Assembly (NCBI GenBank): GCA_007258455.2
Contig: VDFB02262570.1
Span: 62,001-126,000 of the forward strand
Length of the DNA: 64,000 bases
DNA from: Sequoia sempervirens
Lineage: Eukaryota > Streptophyta > Pinopsida > Cupressales > Cupressaceae
Reading direction: 5' to 3'
Shown: piece after piece, positions 1-9,959 of the stretch
Layout: the number at the start of each line of letters is the position of its first letter
How positions within the stretch are numbered: the stretch's first letter is position 1
The notes under the pieces: model-generated
Told to the model about the DNA's origin: nothing
The model's input: the letters and a program-made list of their open reading frames with translations, nothing else
Databases searched by the model: none
Translations under genes and position numbers: made by a program

Positions 1-1064
1 GAAGTTGTATGTTTCTTGGAAAGGGATTTGTCACTTGCCTGTGGACACCTAACCTCCATTGCTATTTGGCACTTTGTTTGATAAAGTTTGGAGCTGTTTT
101 GATGAAGATATGACATTGGTTGATCTTCTCCATTGCTGGTTTATGTTACATCTTGCTGGTTATAAGTTTTATAGTTGTTGGTAATGCTATTTCAGTTTGC
201 TGTTTATCATATCAGCTTTTCAGTAGTACAGATTTTGACTTGTAATTTTGTAGTTGGGAAGTTTAGAAGTTGGGGAAATCATCTTTCTTCATTTGCATTG
301 ATTATTCAATTGTAACACTTGGTAAATTGCAGATAATTTGCATTGCAAGACTGAGAAAGTACTAATCCAGTCAATAATATTGCTGCATTTACTTTGTGAT
401 TCTAAAGCAAACATTAAATTACCCCTGGATGGTTTACCGCCAGTGTGGAGAATAAACTTTGTAACTCTCACTGTACCCATTGAAAAAGTGGAGAATCCCC
501 ACTCAAGAGTGGATGCCCGCCATAGCGGATGAATTAGTTGAATTGTTTGTAGTATTCCCCCCACTATTTAAGTGGTTGAGTGGAAATCTTTATGGCTGGT
601 TCACCTCCTAAGTTCTTTCAGTTTTGTAATAAGTACTCCGCTATATGTTAGCACCTCGCCTTCAAAAGGATCTTGTGTGCACATTCTTGGCGTTGAGCTA
701 TATCTTTTACATTCCAGTTGTAATCAATTTCAATATTGAGTTATTTAGATCCTAGGGATCCTCTAACCATATGCCCGCCCCTCTTCCTTCAGTAGTTTTA
801 GGGCACATTCTTGGTTAGAGTTACTATTCTGCATCGTTTTGGTTTTGGAGCTAACCTTAACGAGTGCGTGTTGTATTGTAATTGATTCTCAAAAAGCAAG
901 AAAAATTAAGGGGCATATTTCAAAATACTTCGGTTTCAAAATTAGTACAAACTCTCAGGGAACTACAAGCACAGCTTATCAAATTTATATTCTACAGAAA
1001 TGTAATGTTCTATATTAAACAATCAAGAGCCAATGGATTGGATTTTAACACCATTAGCTTGTGC
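1..1064. other. Flanking DNA with no recognisable gene
   Basis: AT-rich sequence up to the target site of the first retrotransposon. Only short open frames occur, and none resembles a protein I know. I see no splice-supported exon chain, RNA gene or repeat here. Confidence 0.5.
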
Positions 1065-1069
1065 ATAAA
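1065..1069. repeat. Target-site duplication, left copy (ATAAA)
   Basis: ATAAA directly abuts the TGTAGAAACC start of the left LTR. The identical 5 bp follows the right LTR at 13197-13201. Five base pairs is the usual length for gypsy integrases. Confidence 0.9.
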
Positions 1070-2430
1070 TGTAGAAACCCCTATTCTCATTGTCTGGGAA
1101 ACTGAATGTTTTTTTGTTTGTTTTGACTTTTGTGAATGTTTTGGAATTTTTGCATGCAATAATAAAGAATGCGATTTTGAAAGAATTGCTTCAAAAATCT
1201 ATAATAAATTCAATAAGCTGAAACTGACAAATTTGAATCTCCGAATCGATAGCAAATAGTTTTATTACGCTTTCTCGGTGCTTACAATATTCAAACCCTA
1301 ACATGCAAATAAAAAGGCAAAGCTGATTGCATTAATTAAAAACCTGATTTGCTGATTACAGGCGCTCCAGAATGATGTAGGTTTTGTACGGCCATCATAA
1401 ATAACTTCTCCCTCCGCCAGATGATTGCAAATGAACCCAGAGGTGTAGGCGCCCCAAATGGTGAAGTCAGAAAGCCAAAAGGTGAGGCGTTTTGCCCAAG
1501 ACAGAAAAGTACGTCCCTGTACTTGATGGTACAGCTCAGCTGCAGCAAATAAGAATTTCGTACAATTTGCAAATAGATGTCAGATGAAAACTAAACCAGC
1601 CGCCAATGATTTTCTCTTCCCCTGCTAATACTGGATTCAACTCTGGACAAATAGATCTTCTGAATAGGCTCTGTAATAACTTCTGGATGAAGCTATCTCT
1701 CTAACAGACAATAAATCAGCTGGTATTTCACAGCCTCTGAACTGCAGACACTGAAGATGGCTCGTTCTCCAATGCAAATAGACAACTGAAACCCTTGGCT
1801 CTGTTCTCTGAAGGAAGAATTGATCAAAGTCGATTTTCATAACATAATAAAATGAGTTTCTCTCAAAGAAACTTATAATTCCTCAGTTGGGTCGATTTCT
1901 CTCAAAAAGCACCATTTAAAAATAAACTTGAAATTTCACTTTTAATTATTCAATAGTTGGATGCCCCTTTTTAATTAAAATAATTAATTAAAAATGGCCC
2001 CTTCTTCATGATGGTCGACCCCTTAAAATAATCACTTAAGTTATAATATTAAATAATATTATAACTTTATAATATAAGCTTCAAATCAATTAATATTTAT
2101 TTTGACAAATAAATCTTAATATCTCTCTCAAAATAAGTCTGATTCACGAACCGTCTGAAGCCAGATGATAAGTGATTGAATCTACATATGACCAAACCGT
2201 ACTGCTAAAAATAGCAGGGGTGCTCCGCTGAGTGACTCCACTTACTAGAAATAGTAAGTCAAGCAAATGATGTCCAAATGACTCCAAACGAAAGCCAAGC
2301 TAAATGATTTTGCCAACTGAAGCCAAGCCAAGCCTAAACCAGACCCTCTATCCACCCTATCAGCCTACGAGGGTCACATAATAGGCTAATCTCAAGAACT
2401 GAGAGATGTCAACTGGAAGGGGACATTACA
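1070..2430 (-). repeat. Chromovirus 3' LTR
   Basis: 1361 bp, matching 11831-13196 almost base for base with scattered substitutions and small indels. On the minus strand it begins TGTAATGTCCCC and ends TTTCTACA. Near the minus-strand start, 2362-2388 holds a small inverted repeat (AGCCTA / TAGGCT). Two AT-centred palindromes lie at 2202-2217 and 2240-2259. Short frames inside the LTR are not believed to be coding. Confidence 0.95.
2202..2259. promoter_or_regulatory. Paired MADS-type palindromes in LTR U3
   Basis: CTGCTAAAAATAGCAG at 2202-2217 and ACTTACTAGAAATAGTAAGT at 2240-2259. The first contains C(A/T)8G, the extended CArG form bound by some plant MADS-domain proteins. The second has one G inside the AT core. 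The second LTR carries the same pair at 12964-12979 and 13002-13021, there with an intact CTAAAAATAG core. A regulatory role is inferred from sequence alone. Confidence 0.45.
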
Positions 2431-2444
2431 GTCCACTCCTCCTG
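2431..2444 (-). other. Polypurine tract
   Basis: Immediately inside the 3' LTR. On the minus strand it reads CAGGAGGAGTGGAC, followed directly by the TGTAATG of the LTR. Purine-rich sequence at this spot primes plus-strand DNA synthesis in LTR elements. Confidence 0.75.
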
Positions 2445-2446
2445 AA

Positions 2447-2466
2447 ATTGCTTGTCCTCAAGCAAT
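2447..2466. other. Hairpin over the pol stop codon
   Basis: ATTGCTTGTCCTCAAGCAAT forms a perfect 8 bp stem with a 4-nt loop and covers the polyprotein stop codon at 2458-2460. The truncated relative further right has the same hairpin with loop TCCC near 26668-26690, also just inside its LTR. Confidence 0.6.
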
Positions 2467-2955
2467 CTCAACTTCGGATGCTACAAAATCTCCTCTCTCC
2501 CACGTAGCATCCTCCACTGGTAAATCTCTCCATTTCACCAAATATTCCTTGATAGTCCTCCTGCGCAACTGTCTCTCTCTGTATTCTAGGATCGACTTAG
2601 GAACTAAGATCAACTTTCCCTCATTATCTAAGGGAGGTAATACTACTGAAGGTACCACACAGTGTCCCAACGCCTTCTTGAGACGTGACACATGAAAAAC
2701 ATTGTGGACCTTACTATCCGCCGGAAGCTCTAGGTCATAAGCCACCTCTCCAACACGCCTCAGAATCCTGAAAGGACCATAATACCGCGGCTTAAGCTTC
2801 TCCGATCCACTCTTCCTAAGAGTAGACTGACGGTAGGGCTGCAGCATGAAATATACCATGTCTCCCACCTCAAAAGATCTCTCTGTCCTCTTCTGATCTG
2901 CATACTGCTTCTGCTGATTCTGTGCCTTAGCAATATTTTCCTTAAGAGCCCTCAT
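2458..2955 (-). pseudogene. pol: Integrase C-terminus and chromodomain
   Basis: C-terminal part of the polyprotein, 165 codons. It begins with the IN linker typical of gypsy elements (AKAQNQQKQYADQKR), then a GPFRILRRVGEVAYDLELP segment and a HNVFHVSRLKK motif. The chromodomain follows, with YLVKWRDLP and ATWERGDF carrying the aromatic residues of the fold. Chromodomains tether integrase to modified histones. The frame joins the integrase upstream through a single TAG at 2956-2961, where the family would normally have a glutamine codon, so this is one broken reading frame and not a separate gene. Confidence 0.9.
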
Positions 2956-2961
2956 AGTGTC

Positions 2962-3687
2962 CTAACTCTCCTGCAATAAATCTCCAGCACTAGGCACTCT
3001 ATTGTCACTCAATAGCAAATCCAGAAAACTAGGCGCCTCATAACCATACAACGCCATGAAGGGGGATATCTGAATGGTCATGTGAAAAATAGTATTGTAA
3101 CAATACTCGCATAAATATATCCACTTGACCCACGCCTTTTGCTGCCTTGCAATGTAATTCCTGAGGTAGCCTTCCACCCATTTGTTCACTATTTCCGTCT
3201 GACCATCGGTCTGCGGGTGGTAACTGGTGCTCGGTGTAAGCTCAGTCCCACAAAGTCTGAACACCTCCTGCCAGAAGTGACTCAAGAACCGACTATCCAT
3301 GTCGCTAACTATGCTCCGAGGCAACCCATGTAATCTGAAAACCTCACGGAAGAAAACCTCTGCTACCTGTGTAGCTGTGTAAGTGGTGGTTATTGGAAAG
3401 AAGCGGGCATACTTCGTCAACCGATCCACAACTACATATATGCAATCACGTCCCTGGGCTTTAGGCAAGCCCGTAATAAAATCCATCGATAGGCATTCCC
3501 ACTTCCTATCAGGAATCGGAAGTGGCTGCAACAATCCTGCCGGATACGTGTTCTCCTGCTTGTTCTGTTGACAAACAGGGCACTCACGCACATATTGAAG
3601 AACATCTGCCTTAAGACCCTTCCATGTAAACCTTTCCCGAACCTGTCTGTATGTTTTGAAGTACCCGGAATGCCCTGCTGTGGGTAC
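2962..3687 (-). pseudogene. pol: Integrase core, cut by insertion
   Basis: Zinc-binding HHCC domain (AGHSGYFKTY ... CPVCQQNK) followed by the DDE catalytic core. The first Asp is in SMDFITGLPKAQGRDCIYVV and the second is in IVSDMDSRFLS. The Glu follows in the YHPQTDGQTEIVNKW region, so all three acidic residues appear present. The protein inserts reverse-transcribed DNA into chromatin. The N-terminal residues before PTAGHSG are lost to the solo LTR starting at 3688 and continue at 8304. The few residues an open frame shows beyond 3687 come from that LTR. Confidence 0.92.
3683..3687. repeat. Target-site duplication GGTAC of the nested LTR
   Basis: GGTAC at 3683-3687 precedes TGTTGTGACC. The same 5 bp at 8299-8303 follows ...ATCAACA. 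Removing 3688-8303 rejoins the integrase frame within a valine-proline codon pair, which confirms the boundaries. Confidence 0.92.
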
Positions 3688-3771
3688 TGTTGTGACCTTT
3701 TTCACACATCGCCCCATTCAAAATGGGGACCCCTAATTTTTGCTCCATTCTGGTCTTTTGGCTTTGGTTTT

Positions 3772-3795
3772 TCTCTCTCTCTCTCTCTCTCTCTC
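3772..3795. repeat. (TC)n microsatellite
   Basis: About twelve uninterrupted TC units near the 5' end of the solo LTR. Confidence 0.9.
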
Positions 3796-3995
3796 CTTTT
3801 TCTGGTCTACCTTTTGGGGGATGTATCCGTCATTGAGCTTAAACACGAAAATTTTGGCCAAGTCTGGAAATTAGGGTTTGAGTCTTCCTGGTTAGTTTGA
3901 GGTCGAGTAAGGTGAATAACTTGAAATTTGAGACTAACATTGTTGTTAGTATGCTTCCAGCAGGTTCTCAACAGATTTTCATCGAATTCTGAGGT

Positions 3996-5016
3996 ACTTA
4001 CTATTTTTAGTAAGTGTGAAATTACAGGCAATTCGTCAGCATTTTTGAGATTCCGACAATCAAACTGCGTTCAGAGCACATCAGGCTGCTCGCATGCAAA
4101 ATTTGAGCAAAAACAGACAACTTTCTATTTTTAGCAGTCCAGCTTCCGGAGAAAATTTCAGGGCTTAGATGCAGAGTTTTTCTTTGCATGTCTGGATATT
4201 CCTTCTGGGTTTTTCGAGACCTTCGCGATGATGTAACATGCAAAACAAGACGACAACTTTCAGAATTCAGTCTTCCGAGGCTATTTTTAGGGTTTGCATG
4301 TCAGGGTTTCTTTTGCATGTCGGATGATTCCTGGTGGGTTTTTCAAGAGCTTCGCAGTGGTATGACATGCAAATGGAGATAATCACTCAGTAAGGAACTT
4401 ACTATTTTTAGCAGGTGCGTCCCGACAGCCGCTTCCCAGCAGTTCAGAATCACGCGCTGATCGCAATGCAGCAGAAACGAAGACAAACAAAGATCATTTG
4501 ATACGCATGCAGAGCAAATTAGGGTTTCCAGCTTCGGGACCTGAAAAGAGGGGCAAAAAGTCAGAATTTTCGAAAATCGGTGTAAACCACCGCGATCAGC
4601 ATCCTTCAGTCTATCTGCTGGTAAAATTTCAACTCAAACGGAGCACTTACTATTTATAGTAAGTCAATTTGGAAACAGGCTAAAAAATTTCAGGAGCACT
4701 TACTATTTATAGTAAGTCAATTTGGAAACAGGCTAAAAATAGCAAGTCAGGCGCATGCGTTGATGTCGACAAACAGGTCACGTGGTGAGGAGCGCCTCAT
4801 TCAAATTTCAAGTCAATCGGAGCAGTGGAACAATCAGAAGCAAGCAGTTGCTATAAATAGAAAAACACCTCCAGAAATATGCTATTTTTAGCAAGTCAAC
4901 CTGAAATGGCAATGTCAGCAGTGTAATGGAGTCACGAGGATCTAGTGTTCAAAATTTCAAATCGATCTGAGCTTCTGAGGTGTAAGAATTAAGAAGCTTA
5001 CTATTTATAGTAAGGC
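3996..5016. promoter_or_regulatory. Cluster of CArG/MEF2-like palindromes in U3
   Basis: ACTTACTATTTTTAGTAAGT at 3996-4015 and ACTTACTATTTATAGTAAGT at 4645-4664 and 4698-4717. A near-copy with TAGCAGGT lies at ~4399-4418, and GCTTACTATTTATAGTAAGGC at ~4996-5016. Shorter CTATTTTTAGCA forms occur near 4127 and 4881. Each core is C(A/T)8G, and most also fit the MEF2-type CTA(A/T)4TAG. Transcription-factor binding is inferred. Confidence 0.5.
4641..4740. repeat. 53 bp tandem duplication carrying the palindrome
   Basis: Two consecutive ~50 bp units, each a palindrome followed by CAATTTGGAAACAGGCTAAAAA. The period is 53 bp, judged from palindrome starts at 4645 and 4698. The near-identity indicates a recent local duplication within the LTR. 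Confidence 0.85.
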
Positions 5017-5080
5017 ATGGAGAAACTGGCAGGGACGAGAAAAAATGTTTAAGTGTTAATTTTCATCCTCCATCACATGG

Positions 5081-6246
5081 AAAATGCGCCCACATGCAAG
5101 CTAGCAGCATTCAAAAAATTTCTAAGTATGAAATTCATCCTCCTAGAGGCCTCAAATGCGCCCATATTAAAAGGAAGTCAAGGGAGTCAAAGATGTTAAT
5201 CCTGCAGCCTATGCAAAATGCGCCCATGCAGCAAATGGTCAAAGAAAGTCAACAACTTTCATCCAGCACCCATAGCAAAATGCGCCCAGCTCAAGGTAGT
5301 GGCATTCTAAAAAAATTCTAAGTATGAAATGTTTCATCCACCTCCTAGGCTAAAATGCGCCCAAAGAAAGAAAGGGTCAAAGAAGTCAAATGTTTTCATC
5401 TTGCATGAGCTGCAAAATGCACCCAAATAGAGGCATGTGAAGACAAAATCTAGGAAGCTGAAAAGTCATTTGTTGGAGGCGTGGTAAAAGTCATCCTTCT
5501 CATCATGCAAAATGCGCCCACATTTGAGAAGTCAACAAGTCAAAAGGGAAGGCGTTAGAAAGTTATTCTCCTCTACATGCTATATGCGCCCTCATGCAAG
5601 GTAGAAATGTTTAAAAAATTTCTAAGTGTGGGATATTCCTCACTACCTTCCATGTGCGCCCATCCTCCACACATGTTGAAATGCGCCCAAGACACAAAGA
5701 GGAAAGATGATAAATGCTAAGGCATTGAACAAAATAAAGTTGGTAGAGGAAAGTGACCAAGGCGTGACTAATATTCTTCATGACACATGAAATGCGCCCA
5801 AGGTGTTAAGGATAAAATAAGGTGTGCTAGGCGTGGTTATTATTCCTTTTCAAGTGTCATATGCGCCTAGGGTGGTGAGGTAAAAATAGGATGATGTAAG
5901 TGTTGCTAGGCGTTGTGCTAAGCCTATAAGGTAAAGGTGGCAATGATAAAATATGAGTGGCGTTGGAATTAAAAATGTCCTTCATGACAAGCTAAATGCG
6001 CCAGGTGCAAGGTGATATGAATAAAAAACATGCCTAGGCATTAGAAATTGCCAAATGAAAAAATATATATATATATATGTTAAGCGTGATGTGCTTTCAC
6101 GAAATTTTTTTTTTTTAAGAAAAGTTGATGAATTTTCTCACCACAGGAGGATGAAACAAAAAATTTCTAAGGCAAATTTTCAAAATACAAGGTGATCTCT
6201 AAAATTTCTCTAAGGAAAAATATTTTCTTCCTCTAGAAAATGCGCC
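5081..6246 (+). repeat. Degenerate AAATGCGCCC array
   Basis: About fourteen occurrences of AAATGCGCCC(A) or one- to two-base variants, near 5082, 5154, 5216, 5278, 5353, 5416, 5508, 5581, 5648, 5680, 5791, 5863, 5994 and 6239. Spacing is mostly 60-90 bp. Intervals reuse TTTCATCCTCC, CATGCAA and AAATTTCTAAGT segments, so this is a decayed tandem repeat inside U3. The GCGCCC core stands out in an AT-rich context. Confidence 0.75.
6062..6078. repeat. (AT)n microsatellite
   Basis: Short AT dinucleotide run inside the solo LTR. Confidence 0.8.
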
Positions 6247-7352
6247 TAGACTTTGAGGTGGTGAAATTTCTCAAGATGTGAGCAAAATTGTCGGAGATGA
6301 AGTCAGTGAATGCCAGCTCCACAGGGTTGATATAAAAAAATTCCAAGTCAGAGCGAGGAAATACTTCAGGATCGAAGAACAAGAATAAATTTGATGAAAG
6401 AATATTTTCTAAGGTTCAAAATTCAAGAAAATTAAATGAACCCATTCGTTGTGCACCCATGGATTCATCGCGTTTCAGAGAAAATTTTCTTCTGGGTATT
6501 GAAGATTATCGATGAGGAGTTGATTTTAAAGTCTTCCATGCTTCGCTGCAGCTTTCAGGATGAAGATTTTTGATGGGCACTGGATTGATGAGTTTTCCCA
6601 AGGGAAATTTGAAAATTTTCAAGGCAAAATGAAGAAAATGTGTTTTCAAGGTGAAATTCTCCAAACAATGAATTTGAAAGGAATTACCTAGGTGAATTTG
6701 CTCAAATTCTTCGTGAAGATGGTCTTCTTGAGCCAGAGATGAATAAAATCAAAGTTGTCAGAGCTCCAACAGGTGAAATGAATTTCTTGAAGATGCAGTT
6801 GAAGTTAATATTGTCAAAGATGATACGCCCTTGAGGAAGATGGGTTGAAAATTTGGCTAAGGCATGAAGAATCATGAAGAAGGCAGAAGTTGGCTAGTAG
6901 AGGCGATGAACGCGAAGTTAGAACGTGAAAATCAGGTAAGTAAGTTAAGATTATATTATGAAGTGTTCTAATACTCTTCTCCTCGCTTGTTTTGCAGGAG
7001 GAATGTCGAGGCACGCATGACTTGAAGTGGTGAAGCACTGATATTACAACCTTCGGAGGAAGATAAAGTTACAAGTTTCGCATGAAGGAAGAAAGTTGCA
7101 AGAAATGGCTAAGTGATGAGACTCAAGTGTCGAAGAAGAAGTTGAAGAACAACGCGTCAAAAAGAAGATCAAGAACAGTGTGAACGCGTCTACAAATGGA
7201 ATCTTCTAGAAGGATGATGGACATTATGGCTCATTTATTACCCCACTCCTCTTGGTGGCGGTTTTTAGGGCGAATCTTGTTTAGGGCTGAGGTGGCACAA
7301 TCTGGGCCATCCAGCCGATTGTAATCTGAGCCGTCCGTTGGACTTGGCCAAC

Positions 7353-7372
7353 TATAAAAGGGGGAGTCCCCC
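7353..7372 (+). promoter_or_regulatory. LTR TATA box and GC palindrome
   Basis: TATAAAAG at 7353-7360 runs into GGGGGAGTCCCCC (7360-7372), a perfect palindrome around one base. The start of R is expected about 25-35 nt after the TATA box, near 7380-7390. The surroundings are otherwise AT-rich. Confidence 0.7.
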
Positions 7373-7530
7373 TCATTTGTATCTCATTAGAAATTAGAAG
7401 GAGAATTAGATCAGAGTTAGGATAGCAGAGAAGGAGTAGAGAGCAATTAGATAGTTGATAGTATAGATTGAAAAGGAAGGAAAGTCTTCCCTTTGGATAC
7501 TTTGTAAGAAGTTGTCATGTATGCTTTCAT

Positions 7531-7536
7531 AATAAA
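7531..7536 (+). terminator. LTR poly(A) signal AATAAA
   Basis: AATAAA about 170 bp downstream of the TATA box, in the TTTCATAATAAAAGAA context. This is the position expected for the end of R in a plus-strand LTR. Confidence 0.6.
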
Positions 7537-8303
7537 AGAATTTTCATTGATGGTGATTTCTTCTTTGTTATGAGTTGTTGAGGCTTCTTCGTCCTTCCAA
7601 TTCACGTAGCATCTTGAAGTAGCTTAAAGTAAAGTAGATTTCATTTCATGCAAGTACTTAGCAATTGTGGAATGTGGTGTTCGATTTGAACAAGACTTCG
7701 TTTGTCCATACCACTAGCGGGCTTGCTGACGGTGGGTTCACCTTGCATGGTCAACTAGAACTTTGTGAAACTTAACTTCGATTATGGTTTATATGTTGGC
7801 ATGCGTCGTTGTGATGGTGTCTTCATGCTAAATCGTGATCTGAACATCTTAAGTCACTCCTTTGAAGATTGCACCAGTTCCGCGGAAGCTATCCGAAGTG
7901 AGGCAAAACGGAGCTTGTTTGAAGTCTGTGAGAATTGATCACCGTGTCCCACGCTTTAGAATAGATTAGAACATTCCTATCCCTACACTCATTTTAAATT
8001 CAGTTCATTTCTGATTAGAATTAGGAAACTTGTGCTCACCTGCCAAATCATTTGAATTACACGAAAGCCCTTAGTCCGCTGTCTGTTGTCAGCTGTCGAA
8101 CAATTGTGTAAGTCCCCTTGAAATACCAGCAAAATCACATTGAGCCAACTGAGTTTATTCGCATTATCGGAACCTTGGAGTTGAAAGCATGAACTCACTC
8201 GCAATCTTAGCATGCTGAATACTTTGTTCAAGAGAAGATAGAGTGTTCGTTGGAAAACTTTATTCTGTGTTGGTGCGGTTTCAAAAACCACATCAACAGG
8301 TAC

Positions 8304-9956
8304 ATCATGAAAGGCTCGCATAATGGTGTTCTTCATCTCAGATCCTGGGATCAAGAAAATCCCGTTCTTGTAGATGATCAAGTCATTCACAAGTGTGTAC
8401 CTGGTGTCCTCCATAGATCCCTCAACAATACTAGATGCCCAAGTATCCTTGGCATACTCTGCCACAATCAAATGCCTCCAGTCCTTTGCAATATGTACCA
8501 TAGAACTCAGATAAGGCCGGCGTGAGAGGGCGTCAGCAACAACATTCTGGATACCCTTGATGTAGGTGATATCAAAGTCATATGCCTGTAACTTACTCAC
8601 CCACTTCTGCTAACGGTCATTTAAATCTCGCTGCCCTAGGAAATGCCTCGAGCTATTATGATCAGTCTTAATACAAAACTTACTGCCCACGAGATATTGC
8701 CTGAATTTGGCCAAGGCATGCATTATGGCCAGCATTTCCTTATCATAGATACTGTAAAGCCTCTCTGGTCCTCTGAGTTTTCTGCTCTCATAAACAATCG
8801 GGTGCTTGTCCTACATAAACACCGCTCCAATACCCTCACCAGAAGCATCACACTGAAGCTCAAAAGGCTTCGTAAAATCTGGTAGTGCCAACACTGGACA
8901 CGTAGTCATAAGCTTCTTGAACCTCACAAAACACTCCTGTGCCTCAGGAGTCCAACAAAATGCACCTTTTTTCAACAAATCTGTCATAGGTGTTGCATGG
9001 CGTGAATAACCACTAACAAATCTACGATAGAAACCGCATAACCCAAGGAATCCTCGCAGCTGTGTAAGGTTCGTTGGAGTAGGCCAATCTACAATAGCAC
9101 GGATCTTCTCAGGATCCATCCGCACTCCCCCTGCACTGATGATATGGCCTAAGTATAACAACTCAGTCATCCCTAAATCACACTTGGATTCCTTGGCGTA
9201 CAAGGACTCCCTCTCCAAAATACTGAGTACTGTATCCAAATGAGCCAAGTGCTCCTGCCAAGTCCTGCTGTAGATCAGAATATCATCGAAGAAGACAAGT
9301 ACATATCTTCTTAGATATGAGTGGAAAACCCTGTTCATGATGGACTGGAAAGTCGTTGGAGCGTTGGTTAGCCCAAATGGCATCACCACAAACTCGAAGT
9401 GTCCACAATGACAACGGAAAGCAGTCTTCTCAACATCCTGCTCACGGACTCTAATCTTGTGATATCCCGATCTCAAGTCTATCTTCGAGAAGTAACAGGC
9501 ACCATGGAGCTCATCAATAAGCTCATCTATACGGGGTATGGGATACCTGTTTTTGATGGTCCTCTTATTCAGGACTCTATAATCAATGCACATACGAAGT
9601 GTACCATCTTTCTTCTTCACTAGAACCACTGTAGAAGCAAATGGTGATTTACTTGGTCGAATGTGACCCATAGCAAGCAGCTCCTTGATAGTCTTCTCTA
9701 TCTCATCCTTAAGCTGCTTCGGATGTCTGTAAGGAGTAATCATGACGGGCTTAGCACCCTCCTCAAGTTCTATGATGTGCTCAATACCCCTATCTGGAGG
9801 TCTCCCTGGTGGAATGTCATTGAAAACTTTCCCATGCTTAACTCTCAACTGCTGAATGTCAGGATGATACTCAGTCTTATGATGTCCCTCCTGTATAGGT
9901 GTCAAAGTGCACTCAACAGCCCACTCAACCATGTCATAACGCATAAGTCTCTCCAT
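8304..9956 (-). pseudogene. pol: Reverse transcriptase, RNase H, integrase N-terminus
   Basis: Central part of the chromovirus polyprotein. Reverse transcriptase shows [44 protein letters not shown] and the catalytic box [12 protein letters not shown], where FFDD replaces the usual FVDD or FADD. RNase H follows, with [15 protein letters not shown] supplying its first Asp, then KTDHNSSRHFL. The tail YIKGIQNVVADALSRRP leads into the integrase N-terminus (MRAFHDVP). Two in-frame TAG codons interrupt it, near 8808-8810 after GAVFM and near 8610 before QKWVSKLQ, both where CAG (Gln) is expected. The frame is cut at 8303 by the solo LTR and resumes at 3687. It is not functional as it stands. Confidence 0.93.
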
Positions 9957-9959
9957 CCG

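Larger units (their letters stand above)
3688..8298 (+). mobile_element. Giant 4.6 kb solo LTR inside integrase
   Basis: 4611 bp starting TGTTG and ending CAACA, flanked by the GGTAC duplication. It holds no gag or pol coding sequence, no primer-binding site and no second LTR copy. It does have LTR-type transcription signals on the plus strand: a TATA box at 7353-7360 and a poly(A) signal at 7531-7536. This implies a U3 of about 3.7 kb and a U5 of about 0.75 kb. The simplest reading is a solo LTR left by recombination between the LTRs of a large element. A non-autonomous element without coding capacity is the alternative. Confidence 0.8.

Noticed and set aside
1336..1840. Open frames inside the left LTR, with a 102-codon counterpart at 12059-12367
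   Set aside because: They lie within LTR sequence and differ between the two copies. No protein motif is present.
2041..2110. AT-rich stretch in the LTR as a matrix-attachment site
   Set aside because: Ordinary LTR composition, with no specific signal.
3139..3900. Plus-strand frames across integrase and the start of the solo LTR
   Set aside because: They are antisense to the integrase frame or run through low-complexity (TC)n.
5081..6246. Regularly spaced decamers as a CRISPR array
   Set aside because: The repeat is too short, the spacing is irregular, the spacers share sequence and the context is a plant LTR.
5094..7038. Short frames in the giant solo LTR
   Set aside because: No similarity to gag or pol. 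They are explained by the repeat array and chance.
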